Origin: Comamonadaceae bacterium
GTDB lineage: Bacteria > Pseudomonadota > Gammaproteobacteria > Burkholderiales > Burkholderiaceae_C
Length of the DNA stretch: 64,000 nucleotides
Assembly (NCBI GenBank): GCA_947447975.1
Contig: CANFLU010000006.1
Coordinates: 36,760-100,759 of the forward strand
Direction: 5' to 3'
The notes beneath the pieces are model-generated. The model saw nothing but the letters and a program-made list of their open reading frames with translations. It had not been told where the DNA came from and did not search any database. A program made the translations under genes and the position numbers. Shown here piece after piece: positions 1 to 8,805 of this stretch; within the stretch, counting starts at the first letter, position 1, and every line of letters starts with the position of its first letter.

Positions 1-1086
1 GGCGGTGTAAAGCAGCACCCTTGGGCGAAACACATGGCGCCAAATTTCACCTGCGCCCCAGCGCTCGCGTATGGCATGTTCGGTGGAGTACTTCACCAAG
101 CCGCGCGGGTAGTGCATCTTGTCCATGACCTCGTCACACACGTCGGCACAGGCACCGCAGCCTATGCATTCGTATTGCAAGCCATCGCGGATATCGATGC
201 CCGTGGGACAGACGTGGACACACAAATTACAGTCGATGCACGCGCCCAAAGAGAGCGCTGAGGGATCAGCCTTGCGGGCACGGCTGCCGCGCGGCTCGCC
301 GCGGGCCTGGTCATAGCCCACGATCAGTGTGTCTTTGTCAAACATGGCGCTTTGAAAGCGTGCGTAGGGGCACATGTGCTTGCAAACTTGTTCCCGCAAA
401 TAGCCGGCGTTGCCATAGGTCGCCAAACCATAGAAAAAGACCCAGAACATTTCCCAAGAACCGAAAGACCATTGGGCCGCTTCGCCGGCCAGCACATGGA
501 TAGGCGTGAAGTAGCCGACAAAGGTAAAACCCGTCCACAAGCCCACGGCCAACCACAGCAATTGCTTGAGGGACTTGCGCCAGACCTTGTCCCAGTTCCA
601 AGACCCTTCGTCACGGCGCATATGGGCGATACGGTCGCCCTCGGTCTTGCGCTCTATCCACATGAAAATTTCGGTATAGACGGTTTGCGGACAGGCATAG
701 CCGCACCACAAACGGCCGGCCACTGCGGTGAATAAAAACAGCGATAAGGCCGAGATCACCAGCAAGCCCGTCAGGTAAATAAAGTCCTGCGGGTAGAGCA
801 CCAGCTTGAAGATGTAGAAGCGGCGCGCTGCCAAATCAAACAAAACCGCCTGGCGTTCACCCCAGTGCAGCCAGGGCAGTCCATAAAATAAGAGCTGCGT
901 GAACAACACCATGGCCCAGCGCAAACGTGCAAACCTGCCGCTAACGCTGCGGGGGTAAATTTTTTGGTGCGCTTCGTACAAAGACACCCATACCGGACCG
1001 GCCTCTTCGGGTGGGCGGATCGGGCTGGTGTCCTTGGAGACGGCGATGGGAATGACGGTGCGCGCGGCGCTTTCGGGGGGCTTCAA
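1..1086 (-). CDS. ccoG: Cytochrome c oxidase accessory protein CcoG (partial)
   Basis: A membrane iron-sulfur protein needed for cbb3 oxidase biogenesis, by family knowledge acting as a copper reductase during CuB-site assembly. The conceptual translation contains the Cys motifs CKHMCPYAR, CIDCNLCVHVCPTG and CIGCGACADVCDEVMDKM, preceded by hydrophobic segments and the early phrase YEAHQKIYPRSVSGRF typical of CcoG. The C-terminal part lies beyond the left edge. The reading frame is open from directly after the ccoP stop (same frame), and no ATG occurs before the conserved region. The best start guess is TTG at 1086 or a GTG nearer the YEAHQK motif, so the 5' boundary is uncertain. It is last in the ccoNOQPG order. 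Confidence 0.9.
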   Translation of the reverse strand, partial: MKPPESAARTVIPIAVSKDTSPIRPPEEAGPVWVSLYEAHQKIYPRSVSGRFARLRWAMVLFTQLLFYGLPWLHWGERQAVLFDLAARRFYIFKLVLYPQDFIYLTGLLVISALSLFLFTAVAGRLWCGYACPQTVYTEIFMWIERKTEGDRIAHMRRDEGSWNWDKVWRKSLKQLLWLAVGLWTGFTFVGYFTPIHVLAGEAAQWSFGSWEMFWVFFYGLATYGNAGYLREQVCKHMCPYARFQSAMFDKDTLIVGYDQARGEPRGSRARKADPSALSLGACIDCNLCVHVCPTGIDIRDGLQYECIGCGACADVCDEVMDKMHYPRGLVKYSTEHAIRERWGAGEIWRHVFRPRVLLYTA

Positions 1087-1128
1087 AGGGGTCGGCTCAA
1101 ACGAAGAGAGGGCGCCATCGGCTGGCGC

Positions 1129-2025
1129 TTATTTATTGGAAAAACCCCAGACATAGCCGGTCAGCACATGTATTTGGGCTGGGGTCAACTTGCCCGCCTG
1201 CCCGGGCATCTGGTTGATCTTGCCTTGGTTGACCATGGCCAAAATCGCGTTTTCGCCATAGCCATGGAGCCAGATGTTGTCGCTTAAATTGGGTGCGCCC
1301 AAAGCCTGGTTGCCTTTGCCATCGGCACCGTGGCAGGCGGCGCAGACGGTAAATTTGGGCTTACCCAGAGCGGCACGCAGTGAGTCGTGCGGACTGCCCG
1401 ACAGGCTGAGCACATAGTTGGCAACGTTCTTGGCGTCATCGGGTGTGCCCAGCGCAGCGGCCATGGGCGGCATTTGGCCGATGCGGCCCAGGGTGATGGT
1501 TTCTTTGATTTTGTCCGGGCTTCCGCCGTGCAACCAATCCCCATCGCTCAGATTCGGAAAGCCTTTGGAGCCGCGCGCGTCCGAGCCGTGGCACTGGGCG
1601 CAGTTGTTCATGAATAAGCGCTCGCCTACGACTTTGGCTTGCGGATCGCGCGAGAGTGCCTCGGGCGACATCGCAGCAAACCGGGCGTACAGCGGCGCTT
1701 CGTCGGCCTCTCCTTGAACCACCTCGGCGCGGTATTCGCCTAGCGAGGTCCATCCCAATTGGCCGACATAGCTACCCAATCCGGGATAGAGCGCCAAATA
1801 GGCAAAGCCAAACACCACCGAAATCACAAACATCCAAACCCACCAGCGCGGCAGCGGGTTGTTCATTTCGCGCAAGTCTTCGTCCCACACATGGCCGGTG
1901 CTTTCGTCGGACGACATCAGCTGCGTCTTGCCCGAGACCCATAACAGCACCAGGCAGGCGACCATGCCGACCAGGGTGATAACGGAGATATACACCGTCC
2001 AGAAGTTGCTAGTAAAGTCACTCAT
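1129..2025 (-). CDS. ccoP: cbb3-type cytochrome c oxidase subunit III, dihaem CcoP
   Basis: Membrane-anchored dihaem cytochrome c that passes electrons to CcoO/CcoN in the high-affinity cbb3 oxidase. The 298-residue length fits the family. Two N-terminal membrane segments (about residues 8-30 and 62-80) flank a conserved DESTGHVWDEDL stretch. Two haem c sites follow, CAQCH (142-146) and CAACH (228-232), with candidate axial methionines in GQMPPM and NQMPGQ. The gene lies between ccoQ and ccoG, and its stop is in the same frame as ccoG. Confidence 0.97.
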   Translation of the reverse strand: MSDFTSNFWTVYISVITLVGMVACLVLLWVSGKTQLMSSDESTGHVWDEDLREMNNPLPRWWVWMFVISVVFGFAYLALYPGLGSYVGQLGWTSLGEYRAEVVQGEADEAPLYARFAAMSPEALSRDPQAKVVGERLFMNNCAQCHGSDARGSKGFPNLSDGDWLHGGSPDKIKETITLGRIGQMPPMAAALGTPDDAKNVANYVLSLSGSPHDSLRAALGKPKFTVCAACHGADGKGNQALGAPNLSDNIWLHGYGENAILAMVNQGKINQMPGQAGKLTPAQIHVLTGYVWGFSNK

Positions 2026-2055
2026 ACATAGTTCCTGTGTGCCATGGAGGCACTC

Positions 2056-2193
2056 TCAGTCCTGCTCAAAGGGAAGGCGCTCGGCTTGCGAAAAATCTTG
2101 GTGGCGCTTGGGTGAATAAGTCCACCAAATAATGCCAACAAAGACAGCAAAACTGGCCAGCGTTACCAGGGTGCGTAAGGTGTTGATATCCAT
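2056..2193 (-). CDS. ccoQ: cbb3 oxidase subunit CcoQ
   Basis: Small single-pass subunit that stabilises the cbb3 complex. This 45-residue frame starts MDINTLRTLVTLASFAVF, has one membrane helix (about residues 8-25) and ends in a charged tail, KRHQDFSQAERLPFEQD. Such a tail with a xxFxxAxxLPF pattern is typical of CcoQ. It lies 15 nt after ccoO and 30 nt before ccoP, exactly where ccoQ is expected. It is short enough to be missed by length-filtered gene callers. Confidence 0.93.
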   Translation of the reverse strand: MDINTLRTLVTLASFAVFVGIIWWTYSPKRHQDFSQAERLPFEQD

Positions 2194-2208
2194 GGCAATT
2201 CCTCTGCT

Positions 2209-2835
2209 TTACTTGAACGCCAGGCCCAGCATTTGCAAATAGGCAATGGTGGCGTCCAGCTCGGTTTTGCCTTGCAATTCGTCGGTGGCTGCAGCGATCT
2301 GCGCGTCGGTATAAGGCACCCCCACGGTGCGCAAGGCGCGCATATGGGCAGGCATGCTTTGGGCGTCTGCCGGCGTCTTGGCTAGCCAGGGGTAGGCTGG
2401 CATATTGGATTCGGGCACCAGGTCGCGCGGGTTGTTCAGGTGGATGCTGTGCCATTCGTCGCTGTAGCGTCCACCCACGCGTGCCAGATCCGGTCCGGTG
2501 CGTTTACTACCCCACTGAAACGGGTGGTCGTATACCGATTCGCCCGCCACCGAATAATGGCCGTAGCGCAGGGTCTCTGCGCGCAGCGGACGGATCATTT
2601 GCGAATGGCAGTTGTAGCAGCCCTCGCGCACATAGATGTCGCGCCCGGCCAATTGCAGCGCGGTATACGGTTTGACACCGGCCAGCGGCTCGGTGGTGGA
2701 TTTTTGAAAAAACAGGGGCACGATTTCGACCATGCCACCGGCCAGCAGCACCAGCAATATCAGCACGATCATCAAAAAATTATTGGTCTCGATCTTCTCG
2801 TGCGAGAAGCCAGTTGTTGGAGTGGGATTTGCCAT
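2209..2835 (-). CDS. ccoO: cbb3-type cytochrome c oxidase subunit II, monohaem CcoO
   Basis: Monohaem cytochrome c subunit that relays electrons from CcoP to the catalytic subunit. The protein has 208 residues with an N-terminal membrane anchor (about residues 20-42), the haem c motif CYNCH at 73-77 in the family context [16 protein letters not shown], and a later [10 protein letters not shown] segment supplying the axial Met. It starts 15 nt after ccoN, so the two are co-transcribed. Confidence 0.97.
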   Translation of the reverse strand: MANPTPTTGFSHEKIETNNFLMIVLILLVLLAGGMVEIVPLFFQKSTTEPLAGVKPYTALQLAGRDIYVREGCYNCHSQMIRPLRAETLRYGHYSVAGESVYDHPFQWGSKRTGPDLARVGGRYSDEWHSIHLNNPRDLVPESNMPAYPWLAKTPADAQSMPAHMRALRTVGVPYTDAQIAAATDELQGKTELDATIAYLQMLGLAFK

Positions 2836-2850
2836 ATCAGTTTCCTTTGC

Positions 2851-4287
2851 TCATGCGTGGGCCAGCAGCGGCGGCACTTGCACTGCTACCGCATTACCGG
2901 CAAACGCCGTTTTCAGGGTGTTCCACAGCATGATGAGCATGCCGCCCAGGTAGAGCAGTCCGCCGATAAGACGCAAGACATAAAACGGGTAAGTGGCTTT
3001 CACGGATTCCACAAAGGTATAGGTCAAAGTGCCGTCGGGGTTGACCGCGCGCCACATCAGGCCTTGCATCACACCGGCAATCCACATGGCTGCGATGTAA
3101 ACCACGATGCCGACGGTGGCCACCCAAAAATGCAGCTCAATGGCGGGCACGCTGTACATTTTTTTCTGGCCGAACAGGCGCGGTATCAAGTAGTACATGC
3201 TGCCCATGGTGACCAAGCCCACCCAGCCCAAGGCGCCTGAGTGCACATGGCCCACCGTCCAGTCGGTGTAATGGCTCAGGGCATTGACGGTTTTGATCGA
3301 CATCATCGGCCCTTCAAAGGTGCTCATGCCGTAGAAGGACAAGGAGACGATCAGGAAACGCAGAATCGGATCGTCGCGCAGCTTGTGCCAGGCGCCCGAC
3401 AAAGTCATCACGCCGTTGATCATGCCGCCCCAGCTCGGCGCCAACAGAATCAGCGAGAACACCATGCCCACCGATTGCGTCCAGTCCGGCAGCGCGGTGT
3501 AGTGCAAGTGGTGCGGACCGGCCCACATATAGGTGAAGATCAACGCCCAAAAGTGGACGATAGACAGGCGGTAGCTATAGACGGGTCGCTCGGCTTGCTT
3601 GGGGATGAAGTAATACATCATGCCCAGAAAGCCAGCCGTGAGGAAAAAACCCACTGCGTTGTGGCCGTACCACCATTGAATCATGGCGTCCTGCACGCCG
3701 GCATAAGCCGAATAGGACTTCATCCAACCGGCGGGAATGGCTGCGCTATTGACCAAATGCAAAAGGGCGACCGCCAAAATAAAGGCGCCGAAAAACCAAT
3801 TGGCTACGTAAATGTGCTTGACCTTGCGTGTGCCCAAGGTGCCAAAAAATACTACCGCGAAGCTGACCCAGACCAAGGTGATCAGGATATCGATCGGCCA
3901 TTCCAGTTCAGCGTATTCCTTGCCCTGGGTGTAGCCCAGGGGCAGCGAGATCGCAGCGGCCACAATGACTGCCTGCCAGCCCCAAAAGGTAAAGGCGGCC
4001 AGCTTGTCGGAAAACAAACGTACCTGGCTGGTACGCTGCACCACATAGTAGGAGGAGGCAAACAAACCGCAGCCGCCAAAGGCAAAAATCACTGCATTGG
4101 TGTGCAGCGGCCGCAAGCGCCCATAGCTGAGCCAGGAAATGCCAAAGTTCAACTCAGGCCATGCCAGTTGTGCGGCGATGATCACGCCTACCAACATGCC
4201 CACCACCCCCCAGACCACGGTCATGATCGCAAACTGGCGCACGACAGTGTCGTTATACGTCGCCGCCTGCTGGTTTGCAAATGCCAT
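2851..4287 (-). CDS. ccoN: cbb3-type cytochrome c oxidase catalytic subunit I CcoN
   Basis: Haem-copper oxidase catalytic subunit (C family) that reduces O2 at the haem b3-CuB centre and pumps protons. The 478 residues form about twelve membrane helices. Visible ligands include the haem b His in [10 protein letters not shown] (His62), the CuB histidines in [13 protein letters not shown], and the paired haem ligands in [10 protein letters not shown]. Length and motifs match CcoN throughout. It is the first gene of ccoNOQPG; a 14-bp FNR-type box lies about 66 bp upstream of the start codon. Confidence 0.98.
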   Translation of the reverse strand: MAFANQQAATYNDTVVRQFAIMTVVWGVVGMLVGVIIAAQLAWPELNFGISWLSYGRLRPLHTNAVIFAFGGCGLFASSYYVVQRTSQVRLFSDKLAAFTFWGWQAVIVAAAISLPLGYTQGKEYAELEWPIDILITLVWVSFAVVFFGTLGTRKVKHIYVANWFFGAFILAVALLHLVNSAAIPAGWMKSYSAYAGVQDAMIQWWYGHNAVGFFLTAGFLGMMYYFIPKQAERPVYSYRLSIVHFWALIFTYMWAGPHHLHYTALPDWTQSVGMVFSLILLAPSWGGMINGVMTLSGAWHKLRDDPILRFLIVSLSFYGMSTFEGPMMSIKTVNALSHYTDWTVGHVHSGALGWVGLVTMGSMYYLIPRLFGQKKMYSVPAIELHFWVATVGIVVYIAAMWIAGVMQGLMWRAVNPDGTLTYTFVESVKATYPFYVLRLIGGLLYLGGMLIMLWNTLKTAFAGNAVAVQVPPLLAHA

Positions 4288-4346
4288 AAAAACCTCTCTC
4301 CATAGATGCGTTACGCACAGTGTGCGACGTGGGCATAAAGAACGTA

Positions 4347-4360
4347 TTGATGCATGTCAA
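4347..4360 (-). promoter_or_regulatory. FNR/ANR-type box upstream of ccoN
   Basis: TTGATGCATGTCAA matches the FNR consensus TTGAT-N4-ATCAA in all but one half-site base. It is centred about 66 bp before the ccoN ATG, so it could give oxygen-limited activation of ccoNOQPG. The same arrangement is common for cbb3 operons. Confidence 0.8.
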
Positions 4361-4391
4361 GTGCGGCGTAAACAGCGCATGAAAAATAGAT

Positions 4392-4535
4392 TCAAGGCTC
4401 TTGCTCTTGCAATATGCGTGCACCTTCGGACTCGATGTCGTCAAACTGGCCCCGGTCTATGGCCCACCACAAACCACCCAGAATGAAAAACACCAGGCTC
4501 ACGGACAGCGGGATGAGCAAATACAAAATGTCCAT
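4392..4535 (-). CDS. ccoS: cbb3 oxidase maturation protein CcoS
   Basis: Small one-helix protein required for cofactor insertion into the cbb3 oxidase. It is 47 residues: MDILYLLIPLSVSLVFFI, then GGLWWAIDRGQFDDIESEG and a short acidic tail, which is the standard CcoS pattern (a single TM ending in the WWAxxxGQFDDLE motif). A longer in-frame start at 4592 exists but lies inside ccoI, and family members begin at MDILYLL, so 4535 is preferred. The start sits 7 nt after the ccoI stop. Confidence 0.95.
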   Translation of the reverse strand: MDILYLLIPLSVSLVFFILGGLWWAIDRGQFDDIESEGARILQEQEP

Positions 4536-4542
4536 CGCGTGT

Positions 4543-7044
4543 TCAGGAAGTTGCGCCTGCCATGGCCCGTGCGGGGTATGCGGCTTGGCCATGGTCTGGA
4601 GCCGGCTGAGGCGTGCCGGTAGATAACAGGGACTTGGCAGGCTTGGCGCCAGTGGCTTGTGAAGGACGCGCTAATCGCGCCGCATTGGCCACCACCAGCA
4701 AGGAACTCGTGGCCATCCCCAGACCGGCCAACCAGGCCGGTAGGTAGCCGGCCAGCGCCAGGGGCACACAGGCCGCGTTGTAAAAAAGCGCCCAGAGCAG
4801 GTTTTGGCGCACCACGCGCATGGTCTTGCGCGCCAGAACGAGTGTGTCAGTGATGGCGTCCAGTTGCGAGCCCAGCACCACCAGGTCCGCTTGCGACTGC
4901 GCCAGCGACGAGGCATGGCCGAACGCAAAAGCCACATGGGCCCCGGCCAACACCGGCGCATCGTTCATGCCGTCGCCCACCATGGCAACGGTTGCACCCT
5001 GCGCTTGAAGTTGGCGCAGCTGCGCGAGTTTGTCCTGGGGCGAGCACCGCGCGTGGGCGTGCTCGGGGGCGATGCCCAACTGGGCTGCGGCCAGCGCCAC
5101 CGGACCGGGCGCATCGCCAGACAAAATATGCACCGCCAGGCCGAGGTCGGCAAGGTCTTGCACGCAGCCCAGCGCATCCGGGCGCAGCACTTCGCGCAAC
5201 TGAAAGCTAGCCACCCAGCCTTGATCGTCCGCCAACACCACGCTGCTGCGATCGCCTGCTGCATTGGCCACAGCGCAAAATGACGCAGAACCCAGACGCA
5301 TGGTGCGTGGCGCGCTAGCAGCCTCCGGGCCTAGCGCTTGTCCGTCACCTCCTGTGCCTACGCAAAACACACGCCCGGATAAACCCTGTCCCGCCAGCTC
5401 GTGTACCTCTTGGGCATGCCACAGCAAAGCCGACGCACCAGCGAGCTTCGCCGGCGCGCCATCACACAAAGCACGCGCCGCAGGATGGCGCGAATGGCTT
5501 GCCAGCGCGGCGGCCATCGCCAGCGCCTCGCGGGGGCTCAGGTCGGGGCGGCATTGCGTGCTGACCAGTTGCTGCGCATCCGTGCTCAGGGTGCCCGTTT
5601 TGTCAAACACCACGGTGTCCACCCGGGCCAGGGTTTCCAAAGCCTGCAAGCGGCGAACCAGCACGCCGCCCATGGCCAAGCGGCCCGCCGCAGCCAGCAT
5701 GGCAGCCGGTGTGGCCAGCGACAAGGCGCAGGGGCAGGTCACCACAAGCACCGCTACCGCCAACATCAGGGCGTGCGCCGGATCGCGCGGCCACCACCAC
5801 AGCGCCGCTAGCGTGGCCGCCAGCAGCACGCCGATTAAAAACGGTTTGGCCACGCGGTCGGCCAGGCGCGCCATAGGGGGCTGCTCGGTCGCAGCGCTTT
5901 GCATCAGCGCCACGATGGCGGCAAAGCGCGTAGCAGGGCCCACCTGGTCCACCCGCACGCGCAAAGTACCCGCTAGGTTGTGGCTCCCCGCCAGCACGCG
6001 GTCGGCCGGTCCACGGGCCAGCGGGTGCGACTCGCCGCTGAGCATGGCTTCATCTACTGCACTGCTGCCCTCAAGCACCACACTATCGGCAGGGAAGGTC
6101 TCGCCGGCGTACACCCGCAGCACATCCCCCACCCGCACCCGGCGCGCGGCGATGCGCTCAGCGCTACCGTCAGGCCGCAAGCGCTCCACACTATCGGGCA
6201 AGCGGTTGAAGACGGCGTCCAGTGCACCGGCGGTGCGGTCCCGCAAGCGCAGTTCCAGCCAGCGGCCACTGAGCAGGAAAAACACAAACATGGTGAGTGA
6301 GTCGAAATACACCTCGCGCCCAAAAGGGCCACTGGGCTCGAAGGTCGCGGCGCTGCTAACGGCAAAGGTGACGGCAATGCCCAAGGCCACTGGCAAGTCC
6401 ATACCAATGCGCCGTGCTAACAAGTCGCGCCAGGCGCTGGAAAAAAAAGGTCCGCAGGAAAACAACAACACCGGCAAGCTCAGCACCCAGGAAGCCCAGC
6501 GCAGCAACTGCTCCATCTCGCCGCTCAGGTCGCCCGGCGCGGCGGTGTACGCCGGGTAGGCGTACATCATCACTTGCATCATGCACAGGCCTGCCACCAG
6601 CCAGCGCCATAAAGCGGCGCGGCGCTCTTTGCGACGGGTATCGACGGCAAATGCATCATTGGCAGGCAGCAGCGCATAGCCTTGGGATTGCACATGCCCC
6701 ATCCACTGCGCGGGCAGTACGCGCGCACTGTCCCAGACCACACTGGCGCGCTGCGAAGCCGCGTTGACGCGTGCGCTGCGCACGCCGGGCACCCGTCGCA
6801 ATAGTTGCTCCACCGTCATCGCGCAGGCGGTGCAGTGCATGCCCTGCACCACAAGCTGTGACTCCCACAGGCTTTCGGCGCCCTGCACTTGCTGGGAGAA
6901 GGCCGGCCACTCCAAGGGGTCGTCCAGGGCGGCCAGGGCAGGGGCTGCATGCAGTGGGGACTCGTAAGCGAGCGACGGCGCGGGGATGCCCTTAGGCACG
7001 GCGCGTGTAGCTGACAAGGAAACGTGGCAAGCCGCATTAGACAT
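4543..7044 (-). CDS. ccoI: Cu+-translocating P1B-type ATPase CcoI/FixI
   Basis: Copper-exporting P-type ATPase that supplies copper for cbb3 oxidase assembly. About 833 residues. Features in order: an N-terminal Cys-containing segment, a heavy-metal-associated domain with GMHCTACA (Cys71 and Cys74), membrane helices, the actuator loop SGES, the intramembrane CPC metal site in TCPCALS, the phosphorylation motif DKTGT and the hinge GDGMND. ATG 7044 is chosen over a TTG at 7092 because that TTG lies inside an FNR box. ccoI and ccoS form a short operon ahead of ccoN. Confidence 0.96.
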   Translation of the reverse strand: MSNAACHVSLSATRAVPKGIPAPSLAYESPLHAAPALAALDDPLEWPAFSQQVQGAESLWESQLVVQGMHCTACAMTVEQLLRRVPGVRSARVNAASQRASVVWDSARVLPAQWMGHVQSQGYALLPANDAFAVDTRRKERRAALWRWLVAGLCMMQVMMYAYPAYTAAPGDLSGEMEQLLRWASWVLSLPVLLFSCGPFFSSAWRDLLARRIGMDLPVALGIAVTFAVSSAATFEPSGPFGREVYFDSLTMFVFFLLSGRWLELRLRDRTAGALDAVFNRLPDSVERLRPDGSAERIAARRVRVGDVLRVYAGETFPADSVVLEGSSAVDEAMLSGESHPLARGPADRVLAGSHNLAGTLRVRVDQVGPATRFAAIVALMQSAATEQPPMARLADRVAKPFLIGVLLAATLAALWWWPRDPAHALMLAVAVLVVTCPCALSLATPAAMLAAAGRLAMGGVLVRRLQALETLARVDTVVFDKTGTLSTDAQQLVSTQCRPDLSPREALAMAAALASHSRHPAARALCDGAPAKLAGASALLWHAQEVHELAGQGLSGRVFCVGTGGDGQALGPEAASAPRTMRLGSASFCAVANAAGDRSSVVLADDQGWVASFQLREVLRPDALGCVQDLADLGLAVHILSGDAPGPVALAAAQLGIAPEHAHARCSPQDKLAQLRQLQAQGATVAMVGDGMNDAPVLAGAHVAFAFGHASSLAQSQADLVVLGSQLDAITDTLVLARKTMRVVRQNLLWALFYNAACVPLALAGYLPAWLAGLGMATSSLLVVANAARLARPSQATGAKPAKSLLSTGTPQPAPDHGQAAYPARAMAGATS

Positions 7045-7078
7045 GGGGGCAGTGTGCGCCGTCCCACCCCGCGACGTC

Positions 7079-7092
7079 TTGATCCATGTCAA
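7079..7092. promoter_or_regulatory. FNR/ANR-type box between ccoI and usp
   Basis: TTGATCCATGTCAA differs from the palindromic FNR consensus by one base. It lies 35 bp before the ccoI ATG at 7044 and 62 bp before the divergent usp ATG at 7154, so one site may control both by oxygen. This is the second box of identical half-sites in the oxidase locus. Confidence 0.75.
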
Positions 7093-7153
7093 GTTCGCGA
7101 TTTGCCAGGCCTTTAGGCTTGGCGCATCGAATCAATATTCCAAGGAAAACACG

Positions 7154-7597
7154 ATGTACACCCGCATTCTGGTCGCCACCGATGGCTCGAAGTTGTCAAA
7201 AAAAGCCGTCACCAGCGCCATCAGCCTGGCGGCCACCTGCAAAGCCCAATTGCTGGCTATCCAGGTGGTCCCGCCCTACCCCGTTGCCTATTTTGAAGGT
7301 GGCATGGCCAGCGACTCCAGGGAAATTAAGCGCGTCGAGGCCCTATGGGTTAACAAGGCCCAAGCGGTGCTGGATCTGGTCAAAAAGGCCGCTGCGACCA
7401 AAGGCGTTGAAGTACGCACGCTGGTGAGCAAGTCCGATATGGTGTCCCACGCGATCATCACCGCGGCCGAAAAAAACGACTGCGACCTGATCGTGATGGC
7501 CTCGCACGGCCGGCGCGGCATCAAACGCTTGCTGCTGGGCAGCGAAACCCAGCATGTGCTCACGCATAGCAGCACGCCGGTGCTGGTACTGCGCTAG
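7154..7597 (+). CDS. Universal stress protein (UspA family)
   Basis: A 147-residue single Usp domain. It starts MYTRILVATDGSKLSKKA, the usual Usp beta1 and ATP loop, and ends with the nucleotide-binding pattern GRRGIKRLLLGSETQHVL followed by STPVLVLR. Such proteins typically bind ATP and help survival in stress or anoxia; the substrate or partner is not visible. ATG 7154 is preferred over a start at 6986 because AGGA lies just upstream and the family begins here. It is divergent from ccoI and shares the FNR-type box, which suggests induction at low oxygen. Confidence 0.92.
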   Translation: MYTRILVATDGSKLSKKAVTSAISLAATCKAQLLAIQVVPPYPVAYFEGGMASDSREIKRVEALWVNKAQAVLDLVKKAAATKGVEVRTLVSKSDMVSHAIITAAEKNDCDLIVMASHGRRGIKRLLLGSETQHVLTHSSTPVLVLR

Positions 7598-7612
7598 GGC
7601 ACGCGCAGCCGC

Positions 7613-8713
7613 TTAGCCCGCCTGGAATGGCGCAGCAGCGCTGTCGGGCTGCGGGGCCGAGTGTGCGGGTGGCATGGGCTCGTCGGCAAAGCGCTGGCGT
7701 ATGGCCAGCACTTCGGGCCAAGCGGCCAGAAACACATCCACGCATTGCGGATCGAAATGCAGGCCGCGCTGGTCGTGCAGATAGGCCGCAGCCTCGTCCA
7801 ATGACCAGGGTTTTTTGTAGGGACGCTCGGAAGTGAGTGCATCAAACACGTCGGCCAGCGCCACAATGCGACCAAAGAGCGGGATGTCCTGCCCGCGAAG
7901 GCCTTGGGGGTAGCCGCTGCCATCGTATTTTTCATGGTGACCCAAGGCAATGGTGGCGCCGGCCTGGAGTAACCGTGAGCTGCTGCCCTTGAGCAATTCA
8001 TAACCCAGGCTGGGATGCTGGCGCATGATCTGCATTTCGTCCTCGTCCAAGCGCCCTGGTTTGCGCAAAATATGGTCGGGAATACCTACTTTCCCGATGT
8101 CGTGCATGGCGGCCGCATCCAGCATTAAGGCTTGGTCCTGGGCCGACAATTGCAGGCCCTTGGCGATCAGAAAAGCGTATTGCCCCACCCGTGCAATATG
8201 CGTCCCGGTTTCATAGTCGCGGTAACCCGCCGCTTTGACCAGCGCCATGACCGTTTCACGCTCGCGCTCACGGATTTCGCGGGTGGCCAATTCCACTTCC
8301 CGTCTCAAACCGGCGGCATGGTCGGCCAGGCGCAAGCTGGCTTGGCGCAACTTGAGCATATTGCGTGCGCGCGCCAAAAATTCGGCTGCGTCCACGGGCT
8401 TAGGCAAGAAATCGTAGGCGCCGGCCTCCAAGGCACGGTAGCGCACGGCTTTTTCGTCGTGCGCGGTGATCATGAGTAAGGGAATGGAAGCGGCTCCGTC
8501 CAGCGCACGGAAGGCACCAATAAATTCCAGCCCGTTCATGTCCGGCATCAGGTAGTCGAGCACCACCAAATCCACCTGATGGGAACGCGCATAGTCCATT
8601 GCAGCTGCCGGGTCAGAAAAACTGATGGATTGCGCATGATCGAGACGGCGCACCAACATTTCCAGCCACTTGAGGTTGACCGGATTGTCTTCCAGCAGGA
8701 GCACGCTTTGCAT
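7613..8713 (-). CDS. Response regulator with REC and HD-GYP domains
   Basis: Probable two-component output protein that hydrolyses cyclic di-GMP. The 366 residues contain a receiver domain (1-120) with acidic residues near 9-10, phospho-acceptor Asp53 in LDYLMPDMNG and Lys105 in LPKP. A helical linker (120-155) leads to an HD-GYP domain with His204-Asp205 in AMHDIGKVGIPD and the HHEKYDGSGYP signature (259-269). ATG 8713 is chosen over TTG 8716. No histidine kinase is adjacent. It converges on usp. Cyclic di-GMP turnover may matter to the nearby flagellar genes, but that link is inferred. Confidence 0.93.
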   Translation of the reverse strand: MQSVLLLEDNPVNLKWLEMLVRRLDHAQSISFSDPAAAMDYARSHQVDLVVLDYLMPDMNGLEFIGAFRALDGAASIPLLMITAHDEKAVRYRALEAGAYDFLPKPVDAAEFLARARNMLKLRQASLRLADHAAGLRREVELATREIRERERETVMALVKAAGYRDYETGTHIARVGQYAFLIAKGLQLSAQDQALMLDAAAMHDIGKVGIPDHILRKPGRLDEDEMQIMRQHPSLGYELLKGSSSRLLQAGATIALGHHEKYDGSGYPQGLRGQDIPLFGRIVALADVFDALTSERPYKKPWSLDEAAAYLHDQRGLHFDPQCVDVFLAAWPEVLAIRQRFADEPMPPAHSAPQPDSAAAPFQAG

Positions 8714-8805
8714 CAAAAAACCTTCCGATTTCAGAGAGTGTTTTACTTATCCCGTGCGCCAGCATACAAGCTGGCAGTGCACAAACCAAAGCATTCGCGT
8801 ATATG

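Noticed and set aside
3241..4305. A 354-codon plus-strand frame over ccoN
   Set aside because: It is the complement of a fully conserved oxidase gene and contains no motif of its own.
4392..4592. Longer ccoS frame starting at 4592
   Set aside because: The extra residues lie inside ccoI and family members start at MDILYLL, so 4535 is used.
7045..7092. TTG start for ccoI at 7092
   Set aside because: It overlaps the FNR-type box exactly; ATG 7044 is downstream of it and gives a normal N-terminus.
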